From NCBI GenBank assembly GCA_002862085.1, contig PKCK01000072.1:1-64000 (forward strand): a stretch of DNA of 64,000 bases, in the 5' to 3' direction. The stretch comes from Planctomycetota bacterium. Lineage in GTDB: Bacteria; Planctomycetota; UBA1135; GCA-002686595. Below the pieces are notes generated by a model. That model was given only the letters and a program-made list of their open reading frames with translations. It was not told where the DNA came from and searched no databases. The translations under genes and the position numbers were made by a program. Position 1 is the stretch's first letter. Every line of letters begins with the position of its first letter. Positions 49,707 to 58,253 of the stretch are shown piece after piece.

Positions 49707-50189
49707 CTACAGAGGACGCGAGGAGCCGAAAGTAGCGCTCCCCTGGAGCCTCAGGTTCTCACGGAAGATCGACTCCATGAGGGTCTTCTTGTGCTCTGCC
49801 TGAGCGTCCTCGCGATCGATGCCCTGGACCTCGCGAAACATCGAGGCGACGCCGAGATCCTCGAACCGACGCTCGGAGGACCTCTCCTCCCCCTGCTGCC
49901 CGAGCAAGCTCGTCACCTTCCGTAGCCGGCGCTCGAGGAGGTGGATCTGACGGCGGGCTCGGGGGTCGACCGAGCCACCCGGTCCACCAGCCTGTTCGGC
50001 CGAGGCGTCGGCCTCCAGGGCCCTGACGTCCTCGCTCGGCCCGCCTTCGCTCTCGAGCGGATCACGGCGCACGCGCGCGCTCCCCGGACGCTGCTTGCGC
50101 CGCCGGGAGCCGCTACGCAGGTCGAGATGGTGCACGACGTTCCCGCCGCGCTGCCCTGCCAGTCGTCCGCTCGTGTTGATCCGCTTCAT
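49707..50189 (-). CDS. Small charged helical protein, unknown
   Basis: The 160-residue protein has a basic, disordered first half (RSGSRRRKQRPGS) and a helical second half (RRQIHLLERRLRKVTSLLGQ, then HKKTLMESIFRENLRLQ). No family recognised. It has no signal or membrane segment and is likely cytoplasmic. The ATG at 50189 has GGAG 10 bases upstream. It precedes the MamK-like actin gene by 131 bases on the same strand and might be expressed with it. The amphipathic helices could bind a filament or DNA, but this is only a guess. Confidence 0.65.
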   Translation of the reverse strand: MKRINTSGRLAGQRGGNVVHHLDLRSGSRRRKQRPGSARVRRDPLESEGGPSEDVRALEADASAEQAGGPGGSVDPRARRQIHLLERRLRKVTSLLGQQGEERSSERRFEDLGVASMFREVQGIDREDAQAEHKKTLMESIFRENLRLQGSATFGSSRPL

Positions 50190-50235
50190 CGATCACGTTC
50201 TCCGCCTCGGACCGATAAGCCACGGTGGCGAGAGA

Positions 50236-50259
50236 CCAGGTCTTTTATCAGAAGACTGG
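50236..50259. repeat. Imperfect hairpin upstream of helical-protein gene
   Basis: CCAG-G-TCTT pairs with AAGA-CTGG with one bulged base around a seven-base loop. AT-rich for this genome. It is 46 bases before the ATG at 50189 and could be regulatory, or chance. Confidence 0.25.
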
Positions 50260-50453
50260 CATCCAGGACGGCTTGCGGGAGCGCCAAGTGCCGCTTAGAC
50301 AGGATTTCGCGGCCAACACAGCGCCACGGAGCTCACGACGTCCCTCGTCGAGGCACCGAGGGCTCAGGGCGGGTCCCTCGAAGCCATGTCGCGGCCCGGC
50401 CGACAGCCTCGGAAGGACCCGAGCGGCGGCGCACCGCGATGCGCTGGCGCGGA

Positions 50454-51158
50454 TCATCCGAGGCCGAGGACGTTCGGGATCTCCTCGAACGTCTCGACGG
50501 CGACGTGGTGCGGCCCGCTCGCGGGGGCTCCCAGTATGAGACAGCGCATTCCAGCGGCCGCGGCGCCGGCGGCGTCCACTTCCGCCCGGTCCCCGACGTA
50601 CACGACCTCCTCCGGAGGGACGCCCATGCGCTCGGCCGCGACGAGGAAGCCGCGCGGGTGAGGCTTGAAGGCGTTCACCTCGGGCTCGGTGGCGCAGACG
50701 GTGATGTCGACCATGTCATCCACCCCGAGCGCGGCGAGCTTCGCGTCCGCTGGATAGTCGGAGAAGACTCCGATGGGCAGCTCCCAGCCCTTCAGGGCGG
50801 CGAGGATCGGACGCAGCGCTGTCCGTCCCGCCGAGAGCAGGTAGGGAAGCGGCCGCTCCAGCATCCACTCCGCCACAGACGCCCGGACGAGCTCGGGCTC
50901 CACTCCGAGCTGGCGGGCAGGCTCGGCGTACTGAGCCTCGTCCAGGCTCTTCGATCCGTCACCGATCGCGCGAAGGTCCTCGCGGATCTCGCGGAAGGCC
51001 TTGAGGACCTTGACGGTCTTGGGCCCCTTCAGCGGCGAGACGAGCGCGTTGAGCACCAGCGCGCGGCCCATCCGTCGGCGCACGGGCTCGAGATCGTAGA
51101 GGGTCCCGTCCAGGTCGAAGAGGACGGCCTTGGGAGGTTCACCTTCGATCGATTCCAT
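50454..51158 (-). CDS. HAD-superfamily phosphatase
   Basis: The 234-residue cytoplasmic protein carries the HAD motifs: I, VLFDLDGTLYD (nucleophile DxD); II, GVFSDYP; III, the lysine in NAFKPHPRGF; IV, YVGDRAEVDAAGAAAAGM. The helical cap between I and II is of phosphoglycolate-phosphatase/sugar-phosphatase type. Substrate cannot be assigned. Stands alone with 264 bases to the next gene downstream. Confidence 0.9.
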   Translation of the reverse strand: MESIEGEPPKAVLFDLDGTLYDLEPVRRRMGRALVLNALVSPLKGPKTVKVLKAFREIREDLRAIGDGSKSLDEAQYAEPARQLGVEPELVRASVAEWMLERPLPYLLSAGRTALRPILAALKGWELPIGVFSDYPADAKLAALGVDDMVDITVCATEPEVNAFKPHPRGFLVAAERMGVPPEEVVYVGDRAEVDAAGAAAAGMRCLILGAPASGPHHVAVETFEEIPNVLGLG

Positions 51159-51328
51159 GGGACCTCAATCATCGGCCGACGGCGGGCGTCGGATGCACGG
51201 ACTCCGCCCGAAGACGCCAGGTGGATCCGCTCTCGGCGACCACAGCGGGCGACGGGAGCGCTCCGAGTCGTTCGCAGAGGGAACACTGGCCGCCGGCAGC
51301 GCGCCTCACCGTGCCTCCAGGACGCCGC

Positions 51329-52699
51329 TCAGGCCGCCGGTGCGGCGGCTGCCCGAGCGTACCGGCGCAGCCATGTCCCGGCGTAGCCCATGTGCACCAG
51401 GCTCCAGAGACACGCGATGCTCAGACCGACCGCTGTCCCCTCCTCGGGCCACCTCACCGTGCAAGCCCACATGAGGCCGCTGTTCACCACGAGACCGAGC
51501 GCCGAGACGAGGATCGCGACGCGCATCTGCTGCGTCACGAGGTAGAAGACGTCGTTCGCCACCGAGAAGGAGGCGACCGCGATCCCCGGACTGAGGATCA
51601 ACACGAGGAGGAACACGGGCTCCCAGAAGTCCGGCGGATAGAGGGCGTGGATGACGAAGGGGAGCAGGGGCAGCACGACGACCATCCCCAGGCTCACCAT
51701 TCCTCCGGAGAGCGCGCTCGCCTTCCAGTAGGTCCGTCGTAGCCCCCCGACGTCCTTCACGTGCGCGAGCTGGGAGAGCACCGGGAGAGCGGTGCGGTTG
51801 ATCCCCTGGACGAGGATGCGCAGCAGCGCGCCGAAGCGCTGGGCGATCCGCAGGTAGGCCACCCAGGTCCGGTTCCCGAACGCACCGAGCAGCAGCGTCG
51901 GGATGGTCTCGAAGCCGATCGAATCCATGTTCCGCACGAGTCCGACCTTCACGCCCTCCTTGAGGACGCGGCCATGGGATCCACCGCCGCGGAAAAGGCA
52001 CGGCAGGAGCGGAGGCAGGATGGAGCCCTCGAGGCGGCGCTCCCGGCGGTAGGCGTCCATGCTCAGGGCGGCGCCGACCGCGTTTCCCGCCACGAGGCCC
52101 AGGGTCGGCCCCACCGCGTCTCGGGCCAGGACCGCGCCGACCACGACGAAACCCAGTCGGCCGAACTCCTGCCCCAGCTCGACCCGCGCGAGCGCGAGCA
52201 TGCGTCGCTCCCCCTGGAGCGCGGCGATGCAGATGTTCCTCGGCGCCTCGAAGAGCGGGCCGAGGGTGAGGAGCGCCGCGCAGACCATGATCCTGCCGCT
52301 GTCCTCATCGAACACGCGCGCGAACCACGCCTCCGGGATGACCGACCAGGTGAGGACCCCGACCCCGATCGCGACCGCGGCGAGCGCGAGGCTGAGACGC
52401 AGGAAGACGCCTATCGAGGCGGGCAACGTCCCGTCGGGGTCACCGCTGCGAACCGCACTCGCGATCCGCATCGTCGCGACCGGCGCGAGCCCGAGGTTCA
52501 GGAAGAACCAGAGGAGCGCGTACATCCCGCCGGCGATGTAGAAAAGGCCGAGCTCACGCGCACCGAGCAGATGCGCCAGGAGGACCGAGCCGACCACGTT
52601 GCTCGCAGCGGTGGCGAGGGACGCGACCTGGAGGACGCTGGACTCCCTGAAGAAACGACTCCCGAGGGCGCCTCGGGCTGTCCGCGCGAGGCGTTTCAC
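51329..52699 (-). CDS. Oligosaccharide flippase-like membrane protein (Wzx/MATE type)
   Basis: The 456-residue protein has about 12-14 hydrophobic helices spread evenly, as in polysaccharide flippases. Typical phrases: VLQVASLATAASNVVGSVLLAHLLGARELGLF at the start (the first two helices of the family), LAPVATMRIASAVRSGD, and in the second half FETIPTLLLGAFGNRTWVAYLRIAQRFG. It would flip a lipid-linked sugar across the inner membrane. It begins with GTG at 52699, overlapping the FkbM methyltransferase stop (GTGA). The pair suggests decoration of a cell-envelope glycan, inferred only. Confidence 0.85.
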   Translation of the reverse strand: MKRLARTARGALGSRFFRESSVLQVASLATAASNVVGSVLLAHLLGARELGLFYIAGGMYALLWFFLNLGLAPVATMRIASAVRSGDPDGTLPASIGVFLRLSLALAAVAIGVGVLTWSVIPEAWFARVFDEDSGRIMVCAALLTLGPLFEAPRNICIAALQGERRMLALARVELGQEFGRLGFVVVGAVLARDAVGPTLGLVAGNAVGAALSMDAYRRERRLEGSILPPLLPCLFRGGGSHGRVLKEGVKVGLVRNMDSIGFETIPTLLLGAFGNRTWVAYLRIAQRFGALLRILVQGINRTALPVLSQLAHVKDVGGLRRTYWKASALSGGMVSLGMVVVLPLLPFVIHALYPPDFWEPVFLLVLILSPGIAVASFSVANDVFYLVTQQMRVAILVSALGLVVNSGLMWACTVRWPEEGTAVGLSIACLWSLVHMGYAGTWLRRYARAAAAPAA

Positions 52700-53454
52700 T
52701 TCCCGGGCTCAGGCACGAGGAGCGCGTCGCCGCTGAAGCCGTCCGTCAGGCACTCCTCGATGTCCACGCGGCCGTAGCCGAGTTCGAAGAACGCATCGAA
52801 GGCCGCCTGCTGCTCGACAGCCTTCGGGAAGTAGCTCGCGGTGAAGATCTCGATGAAGAAGGTCGGCCGCTGGCCCGTCCGGCGGAGCCACGGGAGGATT
52901 CCCTCCATCACGGCCCAGTCGTACCCCTCGGTGTCCGTCTTCACGAGATCGAGGCGCTCGATCCCGCGTTCGTCCAGCCAGTCGCTGGTGTTCCTCAGGT
53001 GCACGGTCTCGCGCTCCATCTCGTCCGCCACGACCACCGAGTTCGGACGATCGTCGAAGACCGCTTCCTCGAGCAGGGTGTTGCCCCCGGGGTTGTAGGG
53101 AGCCTTGTAGATCGTCTTGTCCTCGTTCGCGTTCCCGAGGCCCACGTTGAAGACCTCCAGCATGGAGTCGCCGGCGAATCGCTGCCTGGCCTTCTCCGCG
53201 TAGAACCGGACCGGTTCGAAGGCGAAACCGCGTGCGCCGGGTCGCGCCCGGCGCATGTGGTGCGAGAACGTCCCGATGTTGCAGCCGATATCGAGGAAGA
53301 CGCCGTCCTCGGGCACGTGGAGCGCGAGCTTCGCCACGTCCGAGCGGATCTTCTTCTCGTGGCGCCTGTCCCAGCCATCGAGGCTGCGCGTCGGCACGAA
53401 CGAGATCATCCTCTTGAGCACCTTGTCGGCGATCTTGCGGGGCGAGTTCATCAT
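52696..53454 (-). CDS. FkbM-family methyltransferase
   Basis: The 252-residue SAM-dependent enzyme has VFLDIGCNIGTFSHHM (SAM loop), FAFEPVRFYAEKARQRF, NVGLGNANEDKTIYK and LDLVKTDTEGYDWAVMEG, which is the FkbM signature KxDxEG. Such enzymes often methylate hydroxyls on sugars or secondary metabolites. Coupled to the flippase gene downstream by a 4-base overlap, so glycan methylation is the likely job (inference). Two adjacent ATGs; the first at 53454 is taken. Confidence 0.92.
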   Translation of the reverse strand: MMNSPRKIADKVLKRMISFVPTRSLDGWDRRHEKKIRSDVAKLALHVPEDGVFLDIGCNIGTFSHHMRRARPGARGFAFEPVRFYAEKARQRFAGDSMLEVFNVGLGNANEDKTIYKAPYNPGGNTLLEEAVFDDRPNSVVVADEMERETVHLRNTSDWLDERGIERLDLVKTDTEGYDWAVMEGILPWLRRTGQRPTFFIEIFTASYFPKAVEQQAAFDAFFELGYGRVDIEECLTDGFSGDALLVPEPGK

Positions 53455-53514
53455 CGGGGGAAGGGGACCGATGGGGCGGTGTCGGAGCCGGCCGTCGGGG
53501 CGGCGCGACTCGGG

Positions 53515-54117
53515 TCACAAGCGGTCCAGGAAGGCGTCGAAGGCGGCGCCCTGGGCCTGAATCGTCTCGATCGGGCCCGTCAGCTTGACCGTCCACACGC
53601 CTGGATGGCCGGGTTTCTCGATGTAGGCCACCGTCATGGGCCGCCCGGCGGCTCCATGGGCCCCCGCCGGATCCCCATCGGCCCCGGCTCCGCCGTCCAG
53701 CCGGAGAACGGACACCTCGAAGCCCCGCACGGTCCTGCGGGAGAACTGTTCCTCCGTGAGCTCCGCCACCGGTACGTCCATCCCGGCCTGGCGGATCCAC
53801 CGCGACAGATTGGCCTCGAGTCCGCCGACACCCTTCGGCCACGCCGCCACGACCACCTCACCAGCGGCGCTGACGCCTCCGTCGGCACCGGGTAGCTGGT
53901 ATTGATGCAGCCTCATCCCCTTGGAGGGAGGAACCGTCGTCCACGACTCGTCGGGGATGAAGCGTGGCAGCGCCGCGGGGAGGTCCTCGGCGCTGGAGAG
54001 GTGATCGGGCCCACCGGGACCGGACGCGCCAGGGTCGGCGCCGCCCGAGGACGCGGCGGGATCGCCACCGCATGCGGAGGCCAACGCGATCAGGAGGATC
54101 GAAGGGAAGGTCTTCAT
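53515..54117 (-). CDS. Lipoprotein of unknown function
   Basis: The 200-residue protein has a signal peptide MKTFPSILLIALASAC with lipobox (LASAC) and a low-complexity Ser/Gly/Pro linker. The rest looks compact: PDESWTTVPPSKGMRLHQY, VVAAWPKGVGGLEANLSRWI, RQAGMDVPVAELTEEQFSRR, and an end with IETIQAQGAAFDAFLDRL. It resembles small exported proteins in planctomycetes; no named family is recognised. Divergent from the small protein at 54195 with a sigma-54-like element between them. Confidence 0.75.
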   Translation of the reverse strand: MKTFPSILLIALASACGGDPAASSGGADPGASGPGGPDHLSSAEDLPAALPRFIPDESWTTVPPSKGMRLHQYQLPGADGGVSAAGEVVVAAWPKGVGGLEANLSRWIRQAGMDVPVAELTEEQFSRRTVRGFEVSVLRLDGGAGADGDPAGAHGAAGRPMTVAYIEKPGHPGVWTVKLTGPIETIQAQGAAFDAFLDRL

Positions 54118-54160
54118 GGGAAGGCCCCAGTCTACCGACGACGGAAATCGAGTCGCGCCA

Positions 54161-54176
54161 TGGCGTTCACATTGCA
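54161..54176 (+). promoter_or_regulatory. Sigma-54-type (-24/-12) promoter candidate
   Basis: TGGCGTTCACATTGCA matches the sigma-54 pattern TGGCAC-N5-TTGCW: GG at 54162-54163 and GC at 54174-54175, exactly 12 apart. Expected start near 54187, leaving about 8 bases to the ATG at 54195. A sigma-54 activator/kinase pair lies just beyond that gene. Confidence 0.55.
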
Positions 54177-54194
54177 ATATCCCAAGCCCTGCCC

Positions 54195-54683
54195 ATGCGC
54201 TGGATCGTCCCGTTGATCCTCCTCACCGCCTTCGGTGTTCACAGGGTCGGCCGCGCCCTGAGGTCCACCGAGCAGTCGGTGTCCGACCGGATCGAGTTCC
54301 TCGTCGCGAGCCTCGAGGAGCGGCAACCCAGGCGCCTCGTCGGGGGCCTCACGGAGGATTTCCTGGACGAGACCGGCCGCTTCGACCGCCGGGACGTCGC
54401 AGAGGCACTCCGCGTCCTGCTCGACCCCGGTCGACGCTATCGAGGGACGCTGCGCGAGGACGCCGGCCTGACCTTCCTCTCCGATCCCGAGCCGGCCGCT
54501 GACGCGGTCAGCGTCCGCGTACGGTGCCTGATCGAGGCCCGCGCCAGCGGGCCGGGAAGCCTGGGCGCGACCTGGCGCCCCGTATGGGACCTCGAGCTGA
54601 CGGCGGACCTCGTCCGAGCGAGCGGCACGTGGCGGGTCCGACGGACCCGCGACGTCAACCACGACGAGAGACCGCGCTGGTGA
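54195..54683 (+). CDS. Small membrane-anchored protein, unknown
   Basis: The 162-residue protein begins MRWIVPLILLTAFGVHRVG, one hydrophobic helix likely anchoring it, followed by a soluble domain: EFLVASLEERQPRRLVGGLT, EDFLDETGRFDRRDVAEALR, then a beta-rich RYRGTLREDAGL and WDLELTADLVRASGTWRVRRT. The layout resembles SnoaL/NTF2-like domains, but I do not claim it. The ATG at 54195 lies 8 bases after the predicted start from a sigma-54-type promoter. Convergent with the NtrC-like regulator, 17 bases apart. Confidence 0.7.
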   Translation: MRWIVPLILLTAFGVHRVGRALRSTEQSVSDRIEFLVASLEERQPRRLVGGLTEDFLDETGRFDRRDVAEALRVLLDPGRRYRGTLREDAGLTFLSDPEPAADAVSVRVRCLIEARASGPGSLGATWRPVWDLELTADLVRASGTWRVRRTRDVNHDERPRW

Positions 54684-54700
54684 GGCGCGGCGCCCGGCGC

Positions 54701-56107
54701 TCAGCTGAGCCCGTACTCCTTGATCTTGCGGTAGAGGGTCCGCTCCCCCATCCCGAGCACCTCGGCCGCGCGCTTGCGGTTGCCGTCCATCAGCTCGAGG
54801 TTGGCCTGGATGAGGGCGCGCTCGATCTCCTCCAGCGACCGTCCGGCGAGCTGCAGGCCGCCAGCGATCCCCGAATCGGCCCCGGTGGCGGCCCCGTCCG
54901 ACTCCCACAGGCGGATCCCCACCGGGACATCGTCCACCGACAGCGTCTCATCCGCGGCGAGCAGGACCATGTTCTCGACCGCGTTCCGGAGCTCACGGAC
55001 GTTTCCCGGCCACGGGTATCGGACCAGGAGAGCGCGAGCCTCGGGCGCGATGGCGACGACGTCCCGCCCGTGGGTCTCGCGGAACTCGGCCATGAAGTGC
55101 TCGACGAGCAGCGGGACGTCCCCGGTGCGCTCGCGCAGGGCGGGCAGGTGGATCTCGACCACCTGGAGCCGGTGGAACAGGTCCTCGCGGAAGGTCTTCT
55201 CCGCCACCATCTCACGCAGGTTGCGGTTCGTCGCGGCGACGAGCCGGATGTCGACGCTCGTCGGCTCGTTGCCGCCCACCTGGACCACCTCGCGCGCCTC
55301 GAGCACGCGCAGGAGCTTCGCCTGCGTGGCGAGCGGCATGTCGCCGATCTCGTCGAGGAAGAGCGTGCCGCCATCCGCATAGGCGATGCGCCCCTCCTTG
55401 TCGGCGAGCGCACCCGTGAACGCGCCTTTGATGTGGCCGAAGAGCTCGCTCTCGATGAGCCCCTCCGTGAGCGCGGCACAATTCACCGCGACGAAGTTCT
55501 TCTCCCGCCGTTCGCTGTTCGTGTGGATCGCGCGCGCGATGAGCTCCTTGCCCGTGCCGCTCTCGCCGAGCACGAGCACCGTGGCGGCCGTCGGCGCGAC
55601 GCGGGCCAGGATCTCGAAGACGCGCGTCATCTCCGGCGAATGCCCTCGCAGACCGTCGAAGCCGAAGCTCTTGTCGAACTGCCGCCGCAGCTCCACGTTC
55701 TCGCTGCGGAGCGATTCGTTGTCTTTCTTCAGGCGGCTCTTCTCGACGGCGCGTGAGAGCTTGGCCCTGAGCTCGCCGAGCTTGACGGGCTTCGAGAGAT
55801 AGTCCTCCGCGCCTTCACGCATCGCGTCCACCGCGGTCTCCACGGTCGCGTGCCCGGTGATCAGGAGGACCGGCGTGTCCGGCGCGATCACCTTGGCCTC
55901 ACGCAGGACCTCGAGCCCGGATCGATCGTGCATCACGAGATCCGTGAGTACGGCGTCGAACTCCTCGCGCTGAATGGAGTCCACGCCCGCGGTCCCCGAC
56001 CCGACGACCACGCATTCGTACCCGTCGATCTCCAGACCGTCGGCGAGCGCCTCCCCATGCCCCTCATCGTCGTCGACGATGAGGACCCTGCGCGTCTCCT
56101 GGCTCAT
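54701..56107 (-). CDS. NtrC-family sigma-54-dependent response regulator
   Basis: The 468-residue activator has a receiver domain (1-120) with acidic pocket VDDDE, phospho-acceptor D56 in LTDLVM and K105/K106 region SKPVKLG; an AAA+ domain with Walker A GESGTGKE (180-187), GAFTGA (227-232, sigma-54 contact loop), Walker B LFLDEIGD and arginine-finger region WPGNVRELRNAVEN; and a C-terminal Fis-type HTH (NRKRAAEVLGMGERTLYRKI). It would activate sigma-54 RNA polymerase when phosphorylated by the adjacent kinase. The ATG at 56107 overlaps the kinase stop (ATGA). Confidence 0.95.
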   Translation of the reverse strand: MSQETRRVLIVDDDEGHGEALADGLEIDGYECVVVGSGTAGVDSIQREEFDAVLTDLVMHDRSGLEVLREAKVIAPDTPVLLITGHATVETAVDAMREGAEDYLSKPVKLGELRAKLSRAVEKSRLKKDNESLRSENVELRRQFDKSFGFDGLRGHSPEMTRVFEILARVAPTAATVLVLGESGTGKELIARAIHTNSERREKNFVAVNCAALTEGLIESELFGHIKGAFTGALADKEGRIAYADGGTLFLDEIGDMPLATQAKLLRVLEAREVVQVGGNEPTSVDIRLVAATNRNLREMVAEKTFREDLFHRLQVVEIHLPALRERTGDVPLLVEHFMAEFRETHGRDVVAIAPEARALLVRYPWPGNVRELRNAVENMVLLAADETLSVDDVPVGIRLWESDGAATGADSGIAGGLQLAGRSLEEIERALIQANLELMDGNRKRAAEVLGMGERTLYRKIKEYGLS

Positions 56108-57018
56108 TCCGCGGATTCTGCGCCGTCCACGTCCGCTTCGGAAGTGGGTTCCGGGGCTGAGTGCGACGCCTGGACGTCGATCGTTCGTTCCCCGCCCGGG
56201 ATCTCCTGCATCAGCGGGATCCAGAGGTGGAAGCGCGTCCCCCTCCCCTCCTCGCTCATGACGCCGATCTCACCACCGTGCATCTCCACGATGCGCTTGA
56301 CGGTCGCGAGTCCGAGGCCCGTTCCTCCCTTCTTCGTGGAGTAGTACAGCTCGAAGCAGCGGCCCAGCTGTTCCGCACTCATCCCGACACCCGAGTCCGT
56401 CACGACGAGCTCGGCCCGGGGCCCGTCACGCCGCAGCTCGACGATGAGCTCGCCGCCTCCGGGCATGGCCTGCCGCGCGTTGACCACGAGGTTGACCAGC
56501 GCCTGCCGGAGAGCCCGCTCGTCGATCATGGCCAGTGGGATCGCCGGCGGGAGCAGAGCGTGGAGGCGCACCTGCTCCGTCTCGAGCTCCGGCGCGCAGA
56601 ACTCGAGCACCTCCGCCACGAGCTCCGCGAGATCTCCTGGAGCCCGGTTGATCTCGCCGCCTCGCGCGAATCGCAGGAAGTCCTCCAGGATCCCCTCGAG
56701 CCGCGCCACCTCGCGCTGAAGCGTTCGGACGCGCTTGAGGGACCGCTTGTCCTTCGGACTCTGGGCGCCACCGCCGCCGGGAGCTGGCTGGAATTCCTCC
56801 TCCAGCAGCGTCAGGTTGATCGCCATCGTCGAGAGCGGGTTCTTGATCTCGTGGGCGAGACCGCCTGCGAGCCGCGCGAGAAGACGCCGGCGGACCGCTC
56901 CATCCGTCTGACCGTCGGTCGCGAGAGGCTCCGGCGCGGCGTCCCACGCGCGAGACGTCCCGACCTCGGGCTGCTCCTCGCTCCCGTGCGCGTCCTCGGG
57001 TTCCTGTGATGTCGTCAT
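56104..57018 (-). CDS. Soluble sensor histidine kinase (NtrB-like)
   Basis: The 304-residue protein has no membrane segment. The H-box is LAGGLAHEIKNPLS with phospho-acceptor H56; ATPase boxes are ALVNLVVNARQAMP (N-box), VTDSGVGMS (G1) and GGTGLGLATVKRIVEMHGG (G2). The N-terminal 40 residues lack a sensing domain, so the stimulus is likely received from a partner protein or by phosphotransfer. Coupled to the NtrC-type regulator by a 4-base overlap, forming one two-component system. ATG 57018 preferred; an upstream start exists. Confidence 0.93.
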   Translation of the reverse strand: MTTSQEPEDAHGSEEQPEVGTSRAWDAAPEPLATDGQTDGAVRRRLLARLAGGLAHEIKNPLSTMAINLTLLEEEFQPAPGGGGAQSPKDKRSLKRVRTLQREVARLEGILEDFLRFARGGEINRAPGDLAELVAEVLEFCAPELETEQVRLHALLPPAIPLAMIDERALRQALVNLVVNARQAMPGGGELIVELRRDGPRAELVVTDSGVGMSAEQLGRCFELYYSTKKGGTGLGLATVKRIVEMHGGEIGVMSEEGRGTRFHLWIPLMQEIPGGERTIDVQASHSAPEPTSEADVDGAESAE

Positions 57019-57140
57019 CCTGATCCGTGGGGCTGATCCGGTCGGTGCCCCGACGCGTGGATTCCTCGACTCAGGAGGAAAGCCACTCACCAGGAGACTA
57101 CCTTCAAGGCGCGGAAGCTTCCCGTCGCCCCGACACCGCC

Positions 57141-58253
57141 GTGCCCGAACCGACGCATCTATCTCTCCCCGAGAACGGGGCGCCCGACGCGGAGACCCTC
57201 CGTACCTCCGTGGACGCGCTCGGAGCCGGCCGGGCGGTGATCCTCCCGACCGAGACGGTCTACGGGCTCGCGTTCCGCCCCGACGGCGCCGACGCGGAGG
57301 CGTTCGCGGCCGCCACGCGCGGGGCCGACCCGGGGCGCCCCCTCACCCTGCACCGCGCCTCGGCGGAGGGCCTGGCGGAGCTCGTCGAGCTGCCGGCGAT
57401 GACGGCCCGCCTGCTCGACCGCTACGTCCCGGGGCCGCTGACCCTGGTCACGCGCCCCGTCGAGAGGGCCGTGGGCCCTCTCGCGGATCACCTCCGCCTG
57501 GTCTCCCACGAGGGCTGGGCAGGCTTGAGGATCCCCGGCCACGCGGGCGCCGCTGCGATCCTTGAGGCCGCCGCATTCCCGGTCGCCGTCGTTTCCCTCG
57601 AAGGAACGGACGGCACTCCTGCGAGGACGGCCACGGAGGCTGCCCGGGCCAGGGGCGCCGAGTTGGCGACGCTCCTCCTCGACGCTGGCGCGGCGTCCCT
57701 GGGCCAGCGCTCGACCGCCGTCGCCCTGGGCCGGGGCCGCTTCGAGATCCTGCGCGAGGGCATCGTCGGCGCGGAGGCCCTCCAGAGCACGGCCGGGCTC
57801 CGCATCCTCTTCGTCTGCACGGGGAACACGTGCCGCAGTCCCATGGCCGAGGCCCTGGCGCGCCGCGCGATCCAGGACGCGATCGGGCACGCCGAGGAGG
57901 CTCGCTTCGGGTTCGAGGTGCGCTCGGCCGGCGTGTACGCCGGCCCCGGCGCGCCCGCCTCGGAGAACGCCGTGACCGCCATGGCGGATCGCGGGATCGA
58001 CCTCACCGGTCACTCATCGCGTCCTGCGATCGACCGGGAGGTGCAGGGGTTCGATCGGGTGTATTGCCTGACGCGCAGCCACCGGGATGCGCTGCTCTCG
58101 GTCCTCCCCCCCGGCGCAGCGTCCAGGGTCGAGCTCATCGATCCTGACGGACGTGATGTCCCGGACCCCTTCGGTGGACCGCTCGAGATCTATCGGGCGA
58201 CCGCGGACGTCATCGAGGAGTTCGTGCGTCGCCGGACTCCCGAGTGGGTCTGA
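57141..58253 (+). CDS. YrdC-domain / low-molecular-weight protein phosphatase fusion
   Basis: The 370-residue protein joins two domains. N-terminal (about 18-210) is Sua5/YrdC-type: ILPTETVYGLAFRPDG, VPGPLTLVTRP, and RSTAVALGRGRFEILREGIV. The usual serine-alanine-asparagine loop is here SLEGTDGTPARTA and the lysine-rich loop is TRGADPGRPLTLH, both changed, so threonylcarbamoyl-AMP synthesis is uncertain. C-terminal (about 220-370) is a low-molecular-weight tyrosine phosphatase/arsenate reductase fold with P-loop VCTGNTCRSPMAEA, nucleophile C226 and the aspartate loop DVPDPFGG. GTG at 57141 avoids crowding the divergent kinase; a GTG at 57027 is possible. Confidence 0.85.
   Translation: MPEPTHLSLPENGAPDAETLRTSVDALGAGRAVILPTETVYGLAFRPDGADAEAFAAATRGADPGRPLTLHRASAEGLAELVELPAMTARLLDRYVPGPLTLVTRPVERAVGPLADHLRLVSHEGWAGLRIPGHAGAAAILEAAAFPVAVVSLEGTDGTPARTATEAARARGAELATLLLDAGAASLGQRSTAVALGRGRFEILREGIVGAEALQSTAGLRILFVCTGNTCRSPMAEALARRAIQDAIGHAEEARFGFEVRSAGVYAGPGAPASENAVTAMADRGIDLTGHSSRPAIDREVQGFDRVYCLTRSHRDALLSVLPPGAASRVELIDPDGRDVPDPFGGPLEIYRATADVIEEFVRRRTPEWV

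Noticed and set aside
43660-54117. Magnetosome gene cluster around the MamK-like gene
   Set aside because: No other magnetosome gene families are visible within the window.
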